64,000 nt of DNA from Neospora caninum Liverpool (taxonomy: Eukaryota > Apicomplexa > Conoidasida > Eucoccidiorida > Sarcocystidae): assembly GCF_000208865.1 (NCBI RefSeq), contig NC_018387.1:744001-808000 (forward strand), read 5' to 3'. This document shows positions 1 through 12,901 of the stretch, piece by piece (within the stretch, counting starts at the first letter, position 1; each line of letters begins with the position of its first letter). Position numbers and translations under genes: made by a program. Below the pieces are notes generated by a model. It was not told where the DNA came from and made no database searches. It saw only the letters and a list, made by a program, of their open reading frames with translations.

Positions 1-766
1 CGCGTTGTACACCTATGCATCTGAAGTTCCTGTGTAGGATTTAGACCATGGACCTGAGCTGTACGCTTCACTGACCCACATTCTAGAGCCCACATGGAAA
101 CTGCATAGAGGCTTCGGTGTCGAACGGCACACTGCTGTACATTCCAGCCTCCTTTCCACTTTTGAATTTCTTTTCCGTTTCGTGGCGCGTACAAAGCGCT
201 CGCTGGTGTTTGTTGGCAATCAAAAAGTCCACGGTAGGGGAGTCCGCTCACGCGACGGCTCTCCGCACGCAGGTGGACCGTCCGGGCGGCGCATTCAGTT
301 AACAGATGAGGCATGCACTTGCAAGCTTCCGGTCACTTTCCCAAACAAAGTTATGTTGAGATACGCTTTTCTCCCCCACTGACCAAGAATGCCGCACATG
401 CCGCGCACATTTTTCTCTCTCGCGATCTTGCCCCGGGGGCTGTGCCTTTCTGTCGCTCCCTGAGCTGCCGCAGCAGCGGCTGAAAAACTTTCACAGGGTA
501 TCGAGTTTTAGAAAAGTTCGTTTCTCTCAGCCACGTTTTTAATGTGAGCCAAACTGCTATAATGCCAAGTCCCGCACATCGGACAACCCCATGGCTAGCG
601 TTGTTTCTGTGGGAGTCCATAGTTCAAAAGTGCCACGATCGCTGAGCGCCCCATTTTGCGGTCCCTGGTGTACAGCAGAGAGAATCTCCCGGAAAGATGT
701 TTCCGCTGGCAAAACCAGGACTCCCCGTTTTCTACAAATATACACGCAAAAGTCGGGGTAGAGTTT

Positions 767-770
<4 letters not shown>

Positions 771-799
<29 letters not shown>
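771..799. repeat. (AT)n microsatellite
   Basis: About 29 bases of uninterrupted AT dinucleotide. It lies in flanking DNA with no gene assigned. Confidence 0.9.
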
Positions 800-1372
800 C
801 GTTTATACCCACATATGTACATAATACCCTCCATGGCCACGCAGAGAACGGCTGCGCCCGCAATGGTACAAACCGGTACTTCATAAAAGAACGGGAGGTT
901 GTTTCGTGTGTGCTCCCAATGGTTGGTTTCTAGAGAGAAGAGATTCAAAATATATTTCCACCCGTAGACTGATCCCACGCCGGGGTTCACACACAGGCGA
1001 GGCTAGTCGTGACCTCGTCCGTCTTTGTCGCCTGTGAAGAACGCGACAGAACTTGCACACGAAAACTGTGCAAGGCATTCATTCACAGCAAACTCTCGAT
1101 TGTCCCCTTCTCCATGTTCCCGCCATCTTCCCAGACTCTCTGTGCTCCGAGCTCCCCGGGCGAAGAAGGGCTTCGTTCTCACTTTGTCCGAATTGCTGAA
1201 GCAGCACTACTCGCGCCCGCTATGCCTTGCCATTCTTTAAAAAAAGCATGATTTGGAAAACCCGTAATACACTGCAGATCCTACCCCGTCTTTTACCGAC
1301 GCGCGTGGGCAACTGGCGTGTTCGCAAGAGAAACCTGCGTGTTTTAATGTCTCCACGGGCTGACCAGTTGTC

Positions 1373-1422
1373 CCGGAGCACAGGGTTCTTGGAACCCCCG
1401 GAGCACAGGGTTCTTGGAACCC
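1373..1422. repeat. 25-bp tandem duplication with internal inverted repeat
   Basis: Two exact 25-bp copies lie head to tail (1373-1397 and 1398-1422). Each contains GGGTTC-TTG-GAACCC, a 6-bp stem with a 3-base loop, so the array can form two adjacent small hairpins. It sits about 170 bp past the stop codon of the minus-strand gene ending at 1590. Confidence 0.85.
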
Positions 1423-1589
1423 CCTCACCACTCTCACTGATCGCGCTGTGAAAATGTCCACGCAACACGAGTCACTGCGCGGCGTTATCATGCACGCTCC
1501 GTAGGCGATGCCGTTACATCCGTCTTTCCGATCGCAAGTGGCTGAAAACCATCGGACGCCTCTCTGCCATCCGGGGATGAGTTTCGGCA

Positions 1590-3515
1590 TTACCAGCAGA
1601 GCCTAACCATTTTCTGAAGGAAACTTCTGCATCTGTCGCCAATGTTTCTGCAGGACGTAGAGAAACCGTCGCGCTTGTAATAATCAGCAGCAGCGATAAT
1701 GTCTAACTCATCCTCATCTTCGAGAATGAGCACTCTTCGACGCCGTCGGCCTTTGGTTTCGCGTTCCTCTTGCTCTTCGTCGTCCATCACAATGAAGGAC
1801 ATGCGTGGCACCGTCTCCTCAGGAAGGGACAAAGTTCGAGCAAAATTTCCGCCGGGCGAAGCGGCAGCAGCCTCCCGAGCTGCTTCGAGCGCGCGACACG
1901 CGAAAGATTGTTCCGCTTTGGGCTCTGGAGCTTTTACGAGCAGCGTCGAACCCTTCTCGTCCGGTGCCATCAACAGACTCTTGAGAGTAGCGCCTGACAG
2001 GAAGGTCTGGGAGTTGAAGTTCTTTTTCGCTTCCCTCTGCAGCTTCAGCAAATCCTGTGGAGTCAGCGTGGGTGGAATGCCGTCCTGAACGAACACGGGT
2101 CACACACAAAGCACACTAGGATCCGACTGCATCGTGGCGCCGTCTTTTCCCTTCGCAAGTCAGCGCTATCCCCGGGAACTTTGAGTTGGAATATATACGC
2201 GTACATTTGTCTTTAGGTCTGAAAGTGTAAGCTGGGCGGCTGCGTGCGTGCGCTGTGTGAGTCTTACCTTTAGCACTTTCTGTCGTTGTTCGTCGGCAGG
2301 CATAAACGCAGGCATGGAGGCGTGTCTGACGAGACACCGAGGAGGCTCTGGACGTGTTTGCGCCGGCGTTTTCTGGGAGCTGTCGTCGTTTTCTTCCCTG
2401 CTCTGGGGAGTCGCGTGGAGAGAGCCGTCCTCCGCCAGAGACATGGCAACGGCTGCAGCATCTTCCATGAAAACGCTCATGCGACTCGTCATGCGGCTGC
2501 TCTCCCCGGTGACTTGGCGCACAATCCCAAGTCGGCGAAAGGCAGATGACGCGTCGTCGTCCTCCTGTTGGCGACTAACGACAAGAAGAGGCACGCCTGT
2601 GCCTTGGGACGGTTTTTGGTCGGAAAACCCCGAAAAAAGCGGCGTACACGTGGAACCACCTGGCAACGACTCAGCAGGCGTAACGGCGAGAGCTACGATC
2701 GAGTCCCTCTCGACGCTGCTGTAGCTGCAACGGCTGCTCAGGCGAGTAGGGCTGCTAATATCGCTCCCGGGAGGCAAATTTGCACAGACGTGGCCGACCG
2801 AGGCGCAGCGCTCTTGATCCCTCGCAGCGGAAACTCCCACGAACCGCCCCCCGCTCTCGCGAACCTTTCGCGTGACTTGATACACTTCGGACCCTGTAGC
2901 GGGCATAGCCGACGTCGTGCGACTGAGAGGCTTCCTTCCTTGAAACTTGGCCATAAGGACCGAGGTCGTCGTCGCGCGTTGACACACGGGCAATCCGCCG
3001 GTCGAACCTTCGGGATTTGTCACCTTGGCAACGCAGTTCTCTGGAGCGTCTCGCATCTCGCTGACCACCCTGAAGGCTGGAGCGTCCAGCGAGCTCCGCG
3101 CTGTCGCGCAGCGCGAACCGCTCACTGACTGGGCGTCTTCCACAGGGAGAAAGCGTTTGCCGAAGAAGCCCGGAGAGTCTGCAGGGGAAATCTCCGCCCC
3201 GTACCTTGCATTGTTTGAGCTATCCCGACTTGTACATTCATCCGCAGCAATTGAGGCTGCGTGCGCCGCCGCCACTGCCGCCTGAGCGGCTCGCAACGCG
3301 ACGTCGGCGGCTGCTTCGGCTACAGTTGCCGGCGTCCGAGGGGTGGATTGGACGGAATAAAATCGCGAAGGGGCGATGCTATGTTGAGGAAAAGACGCGA
3401 CGACAGAGGAAGACGCGTACTCAAACTGGCATTCCTCCTGCCTCGGCGGCGTCAGAGAACGTCGACGTGCCTGGACGAACGCCGAGGCGGGCGCAATCGG
3501 TGCAACGAGGGCCAT
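1590..3515 (-). CDS. Hypothetical protein, two exons, 580 residues
   Basis: I do not recognise this protein. Exon 1 is 3515-2268 (416 codons) and ends in AAAG|GTAAGA. Exon 2 is 2084-1590 and follows TTCGTTCAG. Both junctions are in phase 0. The start ATG at 3515 opens with an Ala-rich N-terminus, and residues 64-92 form an Ala-rich, probably helical stretch. Most of the rest is Ser/Thr/Pro-rich and likely disordered. Exon 2 begins with a more ordered segment (DLLKLQREAKKNFNSQTFL), then a run of five Arg flanked by acidic clusters (EDEDELD) near the C-terminus, which could serve as a nuclear localisation signal. It lies downstream of BRX1 on the same strand. The splice sites make the model fairly firm. 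A further 3' exon cannot be excluded, because TGCTG|GTAATG overlaps the final Trp codon. Confidence 0.6.
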
Positions 3516-5693
3516 CGTTAGTTCGCAGAGTGGAAAGACACGAGAAATCGTCCAGCGCAGATACGGCCGTTCCGCTACGCAGGAAATCAGAAAAGAGGTG
3601 CGGAAACGAGCCGGGGGCGGAAAAGGGGAACTGTAGACGGGTCACAGGTTCAAAACTCTCGAGACGGGTAAAAGCCTAGAAACCCAGCGCGCGCGTTTCG
3701 TCAGACAGGCAACGCTAGCTAGCCATGATGCCCGCCATGTAGAGCAGACAAACATCAGGAGAGAGACTTACAAGCCTGAAGAAACTGGAAAGCAATTTAA
3801 AAACTTGAAACGGCTCCCGATGGTGTCGGAGCCTCAAACGAAAATGGGTCTAGAATTCCGGAGCAACGCCGCTGATATCGTACGTCAGTGCTCTCGGATC
3901 CTGCCACTCTCGGCCCGCGTTTGTGCGCGCAGAAACCGAAAGCATCGACCGCTCTCCGCGAGAGAGAGAGAGGCCATGTGGAAGATACGGCAAACGTGCT
4001 CTCACGCTGAACAGTGCAGAGAACGTCCCGGTTGCCTACCGTGTCCACATATCTGTGGACGGCAGGATTCGGGGTTGTCAATGTCTCGAGAATGGAGAAA
4101 CAGGGATCTACACGTAGAGACTTCTTCCTTTTTTCCTTGAGTCAATTTCCCGCTCTGTCTTTTCCTCTCCTGCTCGGCAGTGCGACAGGGAGAAAGGCGA
4201 AACCTATGACGTCCAAAATGCCCCGCCCGGGACAATGTGTGTAATCCGGTCTCTAGAGAGGGTTTCAAGAAAGCTGCCTATACACCCTTCACCTGAAACT
4301 GACGCTGCATGCCGTTTGTGCGCCTCGGGCAGATGCGTTCCTTTGTCTCCGATAGACTGTCGAGTTGTCGCGCGGCTTTGCAGCTGCCTCTGGGTGACCG
4401 ACTGCGGCTGTAGACGAGGAAAAGGAATTCCCTAACAGCACGCGATACGCTTCAGTTTAGGCCGAGGCTGGGCGAGAAGTGATATCATCCGTGGGATCGA
4501 GGAGGCTCAGTGAACGAGAATAGCCTATAAAAGTACGGGCACCTGGAAGCGTGCTTTTCTTGTCTTCCTTACCATCCGCAAGTTTCAAGAAGAACCTGCT
4601 GGCTTTCGCCTGTTCACGTGTGATGAGAGTTGACGCGGCAACGCGTGGAAGGCGCGACACCCAGCTGCCAGTCGGCAACTATTTCCAAAATTTCCCCGTC
4701 CGTCGAACTCCTGAGGAAATGGGTCCGTTTCTGCCTGAGCGGGAAGGCGTTCGGTGCAAGTTTTGCGCGTTTCTACGTCGAATCCTGACAGCTAATGCTC
4801 CCTTGCCGCATAGCGTTCCTGTCTCTCTCCGGATACCCTCACTTGCAATTCAGCGCTACGCAGTTCAGCTCCAGCACTGGCTCTGAGAAAGACGCAACGT
4901 CATATATGCTCGCCTAGAGAAAGTGGTGTCGAATCGCAAAGGGGTACACTCTCCCGCACCAACCACCTGCCACGCAGTGTGTTTGCAGTTTTTCCCCATG
5001 CCCACTGCCTGGCAAAACGTCAACACTGTAACTAGGAAGAGGACGACACGCCCTGTTCTGTAGCTGTTGCTGACATCGACCGACCTAGCGCCCTGATACA
5101 GATCGTGTACATCCTGTATGTGCGAGCTGTGAACAGCAATTTATCCCGCGTGTAAATTTTTAGAATAAACTTTGACTTCCCCCAGAACTGCAACTGTACT
5201 TCCGCTAAAGCGTGGCAGTCTTACGGAAAGACGTGCACTTTCGACTGCTGGTTTTACAGCTGGTGTTTCTGCACACACGGTATTGATGCACCACGTAGAG
5301 TAGCGATGGCACCATGGCGGCATATCTAAGCTGGCAAAAGGTGAAGGAAACCAAAGATCGTATGAGGCAGCGGTAGGCAGTTGTAGTCTCATCAGGGGAC
5401 AGGCGGGTCGATGCCAGGCAAGAAGTTCAGAACAGGGAACTCCTGCGCAGTCTTGCCTGGAGAGTCCGGAATCTAGCACCACACGGTAGGCTTAACAAAG
5501 GCAGCATTTTGCCTAGAAGCGTTTCAAGAAGTGGAACGACGTCAAGGTTCGTACGACAACCGAAAGAAAACAGAGAGTACAGCGAAGCAGGCCAGCGTGT
5601 TCGCAAGAAAGGCAAGAAAATGTGTTCCGCAGAAAAAATGGACGCAAGAGTCGAGGTATTTGACAGAGTCTGAAGTGTGTCCCACAACACACT
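3516..5693. other. Intergenic, no gene recognised
   Basis: This lies between the 3' end of BRX1 and the 5' end of the hypothetical gene, both on the minus strand. It should hold the BRX1 3' untranslated region and the promoter and 5' untranslated region of the next gene. Open frames of about 110 codons occur on both strands but have no recognisable sequence or splice context. Confidence 0.5.
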
Positions 5694-7018
5694 TCAAGCT
5701 CCGACTTTCCGTTTCTTCTTGCTCCGCCTGTCATCGCTCTCCTTAACGAAATCGCCAAACACATGCTCCATTGCAAGGGGACTCTCCTCGATGTGCATTT
5801 TATCCAGTCGCTCCTGCGGAAACACCCAGAAAAGGAAGAGCTGTGTTTATCCATCTTCCGAGGGGCGCGGTTCACTGTACACGCCTATGGTCACCGCGTG
5901 ACAGCAAGCAGCGTTCCGAGCGCCTTCCTGAAACAGTTTGGCAGTTCACCGAAGGAAGAATTTCACCAAGACGGAAGCAAAGCAGACTCTACTGGACTGC
6001 GCAGGCGGAAGGAAGCGACCGGCTAGAAAGAAAGACACGCTGTCTCTGGGTTGGCAGAAGCGCACTGTGAAAGCAGCCTTCCCCGACAGAATTTCCGCGC
6101 AGATTTCAACTGGACGTACCGTGCGTTTCTCCTTGGCCATGACGCGCTGGGCGTAGGTTTGAGCACGACCCATACGCTGAAGAGCGACAAGCTGCAAAAA
6201 AAAGCAGGAAACGGCGACGGGCGGTGCTTCATAGATCTTCGTTTTGACATAAAAGACCGGCGAAAGAGGAGACGAAGGAAGGCAAACATTTCTGAAGTTT
6301 GTCGGCTGTTCTACGATGAAACTAAAGTGGGCTGCCGACTCTCTCGATAATAGATGGAAACAGGAGATGAATTTCCCTTTCGCCTTTTCCTCCCTTACTC
6401 TTGGTCCTTCATCCGCCCTTCGTGCGTTCCTCGTCTTTTGTTTCGGCTGCGCAAAAGCCCTCTTTCGCTATTTTGTCTTGCCGCACTCCCCCCGCTGTCT
6501 TCCGTCTGAATCTGCCTCGTGTCTGCTAAATCCTTTCTACGGAGAATCTGAATTCGAAAAAACCTTGGACCGTCGCCTTAGCGAAGACCTCCACGCTTTC
6601 CTGCCCGCCAGAACCGGCTTTCGCACTCGTCTCCCCTCTTTCCTTGCATTCCCTTCACGCGCGGTAGAACCCCCTCGCGCGTCACCACGTCGCATCCAGA
6701 TCTTCCCCTTCCATGGAGAGAGCACAAACGATTTCCCATTTCTGTCTTCTTCCAGTTTTTTCCCCTCGCCCCCCGGCTCTCTCCACATGCAGGTCAATCC
6801 CGCTTCAACTTACGTCTCTTGAACAGACGTAGTTCTTGTTGCTCCAAATCGTCTTCCCGCTGAACGCTCCGTCCAGAATCTTCACAATCTCAAAGACACA
6901 TCGCGGGCCTACAAAAAACACAGAGGATCCAAGGACTTATCAACTAATCTCACTGCAACTGAGAAAATGCTCCCCCGAAACCGGTACACACAACCCCAGA
7001 AACTGTGCATGCATGCAT

Positions 7019-7091
<73 letters not shown>

Positions 7092-8316
7092 GAGACATAT
7101 ATCGAACGCTTCAGTTTAAATTGAACAACTGCAGCATGCCACAGCCAATATGTGAATATCGGTAATACGCGAATATCGGTACACGCTGCACGCATATATA
7201 TATATATATATATATGCATACAGAAGGGCTATGCGCGTATACAAAACTGCGAATGTATACAGGTAGCAATATATATATATATATATACATTTTTTGTATT
7301 GGGAAAGCACGGTTGATGGAGAAGAAAGAACTTTTTGCGTACCAATTTCAACGAACGTTTGTCTCTCGGGTTTGTCTGCGTCACCGCCTTCACCTCCGAT
7401 CAGGGGAGCAATCTGAAGAGACACACACACGAGACAAAAACCCAAATGTTTTAGGGTCGAGCCCTTTCATACTCCATGGCGCCGGCCCCCTTCCAAGCAC
7501 CGAAAAAAGGACGGATTGGTCACACAAGTCAGTAAACGTGGACAATTGCATACGCATATATTTGCATATGTGTTGAGGGATACGCATGCCTAGGTATGCA
7601 TAAACGTTTACACATATAGTTTTCTACATATGCATTATGCAAAGGCGTATAAATGTATACCTCTATCGGTATTATCTGCGTATAAACAGGAATATATATG
7701 TATATACATTGAGAGAGAGACAGGTGCGTTGGGCGGCATGCGTCAGTGTTGTATATATGAACGTGACGATGGAACCGAGAGACTCACTTGATAATGACGG
7801 AACCAGATGCGGTTGCCATCGAACTTGTAGAAGGCGAGAGCATGGTCAAAGAACGGCTTGGCCTTTGGGTGGTTTCGCGGAGTTCCAAACACCTACACGA
7901 TTAGATGCGAAGAGAGATAAAGTGTATATACACATAGAGGTATCGCGCGAGAGCGGAGAGTGCGCACGTCTGCGTTTCAGATGGGCCAGCAACGTATAGG
8001 GGTTCGGTGAGTGTCTTTGCTTGGATCTTCTCAAAGTGCGTCGCTTCCTTACCTGGACGAGGACCTCCTTGATGAGTGCCAGGTGGGGCTGGGCCGGCGC
8101 ATGCTCTGAGCCAAACTCGGGGCTAAACAGAAGGAGCGGGCGCGAGTGGAGCAAGCAGTTGCCTGTCATCTTCATCTCCGCTAGGGTGTGGACTGAAAGC
8201 CGAAAAAACAAGATCCCCACTCTTCAGATGCAAACACGGATACACAGGGACGACGATCAAAGCACCAGAGAAAACATCCACACGTCCTCGCATCTTTTTG
8301 CATTACACAAGTATAC

Positions 8317-8349
<33 letters not shown>

Positions 8350-9833
8350 GGAAACCCGGAGCATGCACTTCACATAAATTCACACTTGTGTAGAGGCATG
8401 CATATATATTTATATATATGGATAGATAGATCGATAGATCGATAGATAGGGAGAAATGCACACGACGATCCCTCAGATATGCATACAACCATGGATAGGA
8501 CGGTGCTGGGTATGAAGATAAGAGAGTAGCGCATGTTTCCTTGCGGAAAAAGCAGGAAAGTGGCCTTACTGTTGAGGACGCGAAAGATCAGGGTCGGTCC
8601 ATGGGGAATCTTTGAGACGTGGAGAAGAAGGTCTCGCTTCCGGCTCTCAAAGTACAGCACATTGTTACACCTGAAACGGACACCAAATCTCTCCGCGCAC
8701 GCGTGCACCGTGTCTACTTACAGATGTATACATGCTTCTTTGCGTGCGTATACGTACATTCAGTTATTCGTACATTTAGAGGATAGATACACAGGGAGAA
8801 ACGCATCCATGCAGATAAGATGTGGACGTAGATGCGCAGAGAACTCGTTCTTTGCCTGTATTTTGCGTGAGCCTGAGAGAGCTCCTTGGCTTTGTCGGAG
8901 TTTGCCGCTCCGTGTGTCTAAGCAGGCGTTGGAGAAGGCAAGAAGAAAGGAGGGAACCGAGAAGAGAGGACTTACGCTCGCAGTTGGGCCAGCTCACTGA
9001 TGTCCTTCATCGTCTGCTTCCTCTCCCATTTGGACTGTAAAGGCACAGCGCAAGAAAGAGGAGGAGCCGCTCTGTCCTGAATTTGCTCCGTCGCTGAAAC
9101 GGCAAAAGTTTCCTGAAAAGGCTGAAAAAGCTGCGCTGTGCCTCACCTCAGCCTTGTGATGAGGAAGAAGGCGCTTGAAGTCCTCCATCAAGTGTCTCTG
9201 GAGATGCGTAACACCCCGGCTGCCCAGAACGAGAACGCGCTGGCGATTCACCCAGCGTCTCTCTCGACGAAGGTAATCTGCTTCGGCGAGGAGATATGGA
9301 TCTGCAGGAACGGCTTCGCTCTCTGCTTCCTTTCCCTCGCTCGCGTCTCCACTTGTCACGGCACCTGAGGATGTGCGAGAACGAGCAGCCGAAGATGTCA
9401 TCTCGTCTCCTTCCTCCTCTTCTTCCTCTTCCTCTTCTTCTTCCTCTTCTTCTTCCTCTTCCTCTTCTTCTTCCTCTTCCTTCTCGTCTTCACCTCTGGA
9501 TGCTTTGCTGCTCTTTCCAGGTTTTCTGGACACGTTGCTTCCTTCTTTCCGTCCACCGTTTGACCGCGTCATTTTCTGGATTTCTGCCTTCTCCTTTCGA
9601 GTCAAGGAAGCAGGAGCGGAAGAAGGCTGTGGCTGTAGGCTGTTCGCCTCCTGTCGGTCGTTCTTCTTTGCTTTTCTCGCCAATGCACGGTCTTCATTCT
9701 CTGGATCTGTCTGGATGTCCTTCCGGGTCTCCGCCTCGCCCTCACGCAGAGAAGAGACACTCGCGTCCGTCGCGGACTGTCTCTTCGCTTTCTGCCGCAG
9801 ACCGGCCTTTCTTCCTCCGCCGTCGGAGCCCAT
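5694..9833 (-). CDS. BRX1: Ribosome biogenesis protein BRX1 (Brix domain)
   Basis: BRX1 is a nucleolar Brix-domain protein needed for 27S pre-rRNA processing and 60S subunit assembly. Nine exons: 9833-9147, 9034-8976, 8670-8570, 8192-8053, 7892-7788, 7412-7343, 6908-6814, 6191-6120 and 5813-5694, giving 482 residues with every junction in phase. Family landmarks in order are WVNRQRVLVLGSRG (from residue 194), LMEDFKRLLPH, NNVLYFESRKRDLLLHVSKI, PHGPT, IHTLAEMKMTGNCL, RPLLLFSPEF, a DNRIWFR-like NRIWFRHYQ, and EIGPR. The C-terminus is basic (RRSKKKRK), as expected for a nucleolar protein. The roughly 190-residue N-terminal extension holds an uninterrupted tract of about 23 Glu (from residue 119), absent from yeast and human BRX1. 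The ATG at 9833 is the first in frame; 99 bases of open frame upstream lack ATG. Introns 5-6 are rich in microsatellites. Confidence 0.94.
7018..7091. repeat. (GATA)n microsatellite in BRX1 intron 6
   Basis: About 18 tandem tetranucleotides, starting just after a GCATGCATGC stretch. It lies between BRX1 exons 6 and 7. Dinucleotide (TA)n tracts at about 7195-7214 and 7268-7287 lie in the same intron, and another at 8317-8349 lies in intron 3. Confidence 0.95.
8317..8349. repeat. (TA)n microsatellite in BRX1 intron 3
   Basis: About 30 bases of TA dinucleotide, followed within 100 bp by degenerate GATA/GATC tetranucleotides (8419-8450). Confidence 0.9.
9412..9482 (-). repeat. Trinucleotide tract encoding poly-Glu in BRX1
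   Basis: On the plus strand this is a run of mixed CTT/CTC triplets; read on the minus strand it gives GAG/GAA codons. It encodes the long Glu tract of the BRX1 N-terminal extension. The mixture of the two Glu codons suggests selection on the protein as well as slippage. Confidence 0.9.
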
Positions 9834-12800
9834 CGTGTGGTAGGCTGCTGACGAAGAGCGACTGGAAGAAGAGAGACGAAACACAGTCGAACGGAAAGAG
9901 GTGAGGGGAAGAAGCAGGGAGAAGAGAGTCAACGGGCGAGAACCGGAGAAAAGACGCGGCAGACGCCAGCGCTAGAAGGGTGTAGGCTCGAGGCAACTGC
10001 GACTCGGCGGCAGAATATAAAAGCAGGGAGAAGACGGTTGATACTTTGCTGAGAAAGCGCGAGAAGAGAAGGAAAACGGGGAAGGGGTTGTGTGGCGGCA
10101 GAGTTTTTTTGTCGGGCCGGAGTGTGCCGTTTTTGCAGGGATAGCAGACCGGAGACAGGCGAGGCGCTCGGCGAGGAGAGACGCGTGAAGCGAAGAACAA
10201 AAGACGAGCGCAAGACACAGAGAGATCGGTTCAGCCCTGGGAGATGCGACAGAGACAAAATAGACTTAATGGCGCCTGGAGAAAGAGAGAGAACGGAAGA
10301 GAGCAAAAAAGAGTCGAACGAGAACGAATGAATCGACATTGCAGCCCCACAGAGAACGCCTACGGGCGAGAAAAGCTGCTGCATGCAGAGAGGGACTTTT
10401 TGCGTTGGCAGCCGTGTAGGCTGTTTGATGGACGGTTTTGGAGACTCGTCGGCTATTCTTGGAATTTTGACTCAAAGCTCAAAAGAAACGGTTCGGTTTC
10501 CTGTCTGACTGGAGAAAGAGCGCACTTTCCCCCGTCGCGTCCGTACGGCGTTGCACTCACGGACTCTCTCGCCTTTCTCAACGCCCGAGGGCAGGATCTG
10601 CATCGAGAAGAAAGACCAGAAAGCCGAGACTTGTGCGCTGTCTTCCGACAAAAGAAACGCGTTTTCTCGGCCTTCGATCTCTCCGTCAAGGCCGGCGGCT
10701 TCGCAGCGGAACTCGCTGTCTCTGCTGTGAAGCCACGTGCCAGGGCTGACGAAACTCGGAAAGCGCTAGGCAGCTGACCGAGTCGCGACTGCCTGAGCGG
10801 AGGCGCCTCTCTGTGTGCTCTCGCCTGCCACGGCTTGGGTATTGCGTCGAGTGTTTGGTGAGAAAGCGGGGAACGAACGAAAAACCCCGACGCAAACGAC
10901 ACAGGCAAGAACGGCGAACAAAAAAAGGACAGGACACGAAAGCAGCGTACCAAGGCTGACAAGAAAAACGCTGAAAAGAACGCGCATATCAATCTTCAGC
11001 AACGCCTGGTTTCCTGCATCGTGTGCGGCGGAGCCCAGCCAAGAGTGACTGAGAGTCGTGACAGGGAAGTGCCGTAGACTGGCTTCAAGTCGCCCTTAAC
11101 TCGCACAACTGAATCCTACAAGCGAGAGTTCCCACGACATGGGGAGACGTGCGCGTGATAAAAGCGCCTTTTGACCACCAGATTGGCTGTCATGAAACTT
11201 TGCTTCGTGCTCCTATACGCGAGCTCTGGGGAGTAGCAAGGGATCGTAGAGAACGGGGAAAACGATCTTTTGGTAGCAATGGAAACTGCCCAGCAGGGAC
11301 GACTGTGCTCGGGTTTCGTTCCCATCGCGAGAACCAAGAGAAGTGCTTGGCAGTGGTCGCCCCACGCAGGAGCCTCTCAGATGCTTTAGCCGATCAAAAC
11401 GCGGCGATCACGTCAGTGAAGGTGACAAGCAACAGGAGAGGGCGACGAGGGGAAAGAAAAGCTGTGAACCTCATTGCAGATCGACACAAAGTCAGCTTCC
11501 AGTTGACACACCAGGCAGGCGTTCACCCCTTCGATGTTTCACGGTTAGGAAAAACCCAACGAAGACGGCTGCCTCCTTCCAGCGGGCTTTCTCAGAGTTC
11601 CTTGTCTTTCCCTCCGCTTTTTATACGCGGAGACATACCGGCTGGTTTTGCATTCTTCTGTATAGACATATAGAGATTTGCGTTCCTCCCTTTCTCTGCG
11701 TCCGCTCTTCTCCGCTGCGTCATCCGGAGCCTGTCAGTCTCGCTCTTCAGCCAAAACACGCATCGAGCACCTGTCGCGCGGCACTGCCTAAAAAAGATGC
11801 TTGCGGGTGCTCTCTGTACGAGAACAGCGGAGACACGCTTCCCTCAAGAGCCGCCAGGAGCTTAGCGCAGCGTGGTTTAACAGCGGGGAAAAGGAAGCGC
11901 GGTGGAGACGCCTGGTCGGACCCAATGAAACAACGGCAAGGCGCGGATGCGCGTGAACCACGGAAACCTGATCTGAAACGAAAGTGAGAAGGGTACCCTG
12001 GACGCCAGCAAGGCTCCCGACGTCGACAGCCCCTCTACAACTCTGTGTGCCTAGGCACGCGGGACAAAAGTGGGAAATCTCATCTAAATCGAGGTGCACA
12101 ATGCAGAGGGTACCCAGTCTACTACACATCTCCGTAGACCGCAAAGAAACAACCGTCAGAGCGGTGCCCAGAAGCGTACGCTGGCGTACACGTTTCATTG
12201 GAACTTTCCTTTGTCGGCGAGAACGCCACAAGTTCAACTCGATACACTCTCTGCCTTGTGCACAACCGTACCTAGAGGAGGTATAGACAATATTTGCACG
12301 TAGGCAGAACAAAGCAGTTCAGTTCCTGTCATGGGAATGTCACAACGCGTGCTGCTGTCAACGCCTTGCCGGGCACGCTACTGCAGTGACAAAAAACACA
12401 AAGTGTGAAACCGCTCATTTCGCGATTCGCCAACTCCGGTGTATGCGCATCACACGCGCACCTCCGCCGGGACTGGTCAAGAACCTCTTTTCCGAGCTCC
12501 TCCCTGCCGCGTTGCTTTCTTTCGAGTTTCGGTGCATGCTTTGCTATTCTGCCAAGCCGCATTGATGTCCTGATGATGCTCAGGAACATGGGTCTTCAAC
12601 GTGAAGGTCATTCTCCGCTCGTTTTGTCCCGTGACGCACGCGCGCAACGCCGAGCTTCTCTGACTTGCACGGCTGCCGTGCGTCTCCTGTCACCACTCTT
12701 TGGCTGCATGCAGTTGTGTGTCCTCTAACAAGCAAGCAGCAAATGCCTTCTTCTCGCCGGGCGGCGATCGTGTCTTGCCTAAGCGATGTCGGCTGTCTGA

Positions 12801-12901
12801 AGTGTGCCGTGTGTGAGGGCCGAGCCGACTGCCAGGGTGTTTTGACAAAAAGACGGGAAGTTTCCCGTCCGTCCGATACCAGAAAGAGTGTAAAAAGTGT
12901 A
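9834..12901. other. Intergenic between UBLCP1 and BRX1, no gene recognised
   Basis: Both flanking genes read leftward, so this should hold the UBLCP1 3' untranslated region and the BRX1 promoter and 5' leader. The minus-strand frame at 11002-10766 encodes a short hydrophobic peptide that resembles a signal sequence, but it has no recognised family and no splice partner. The area near 9930-10330 is purine-rich on the plus strand, typical of transcribed leaders here. Confidence 0.5.

Larger units (their letters stand above)
1..1589. other. Intergenic / 3' flank, no gene recognised
   Basis: No reading frame here looks like a conserved protein and I see no splice-consistent chain of exons. The stretch holds an (AT)n microsatellite at about 771-799 and a 25-bp direct duplication at 1373-1422. 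It probably includes the 3' untranslated region of the minus-strand gene ending at 1590. Confidence 0.5.

Noticed and set aside
10766..11002. 78-codon minus-strand frame with a hydrophobic start upstream of BRX1
   Set aside because: A signal-like peptide alone in a leader region is weak evidence, and there is no downstream domain, splice site pair or known family.
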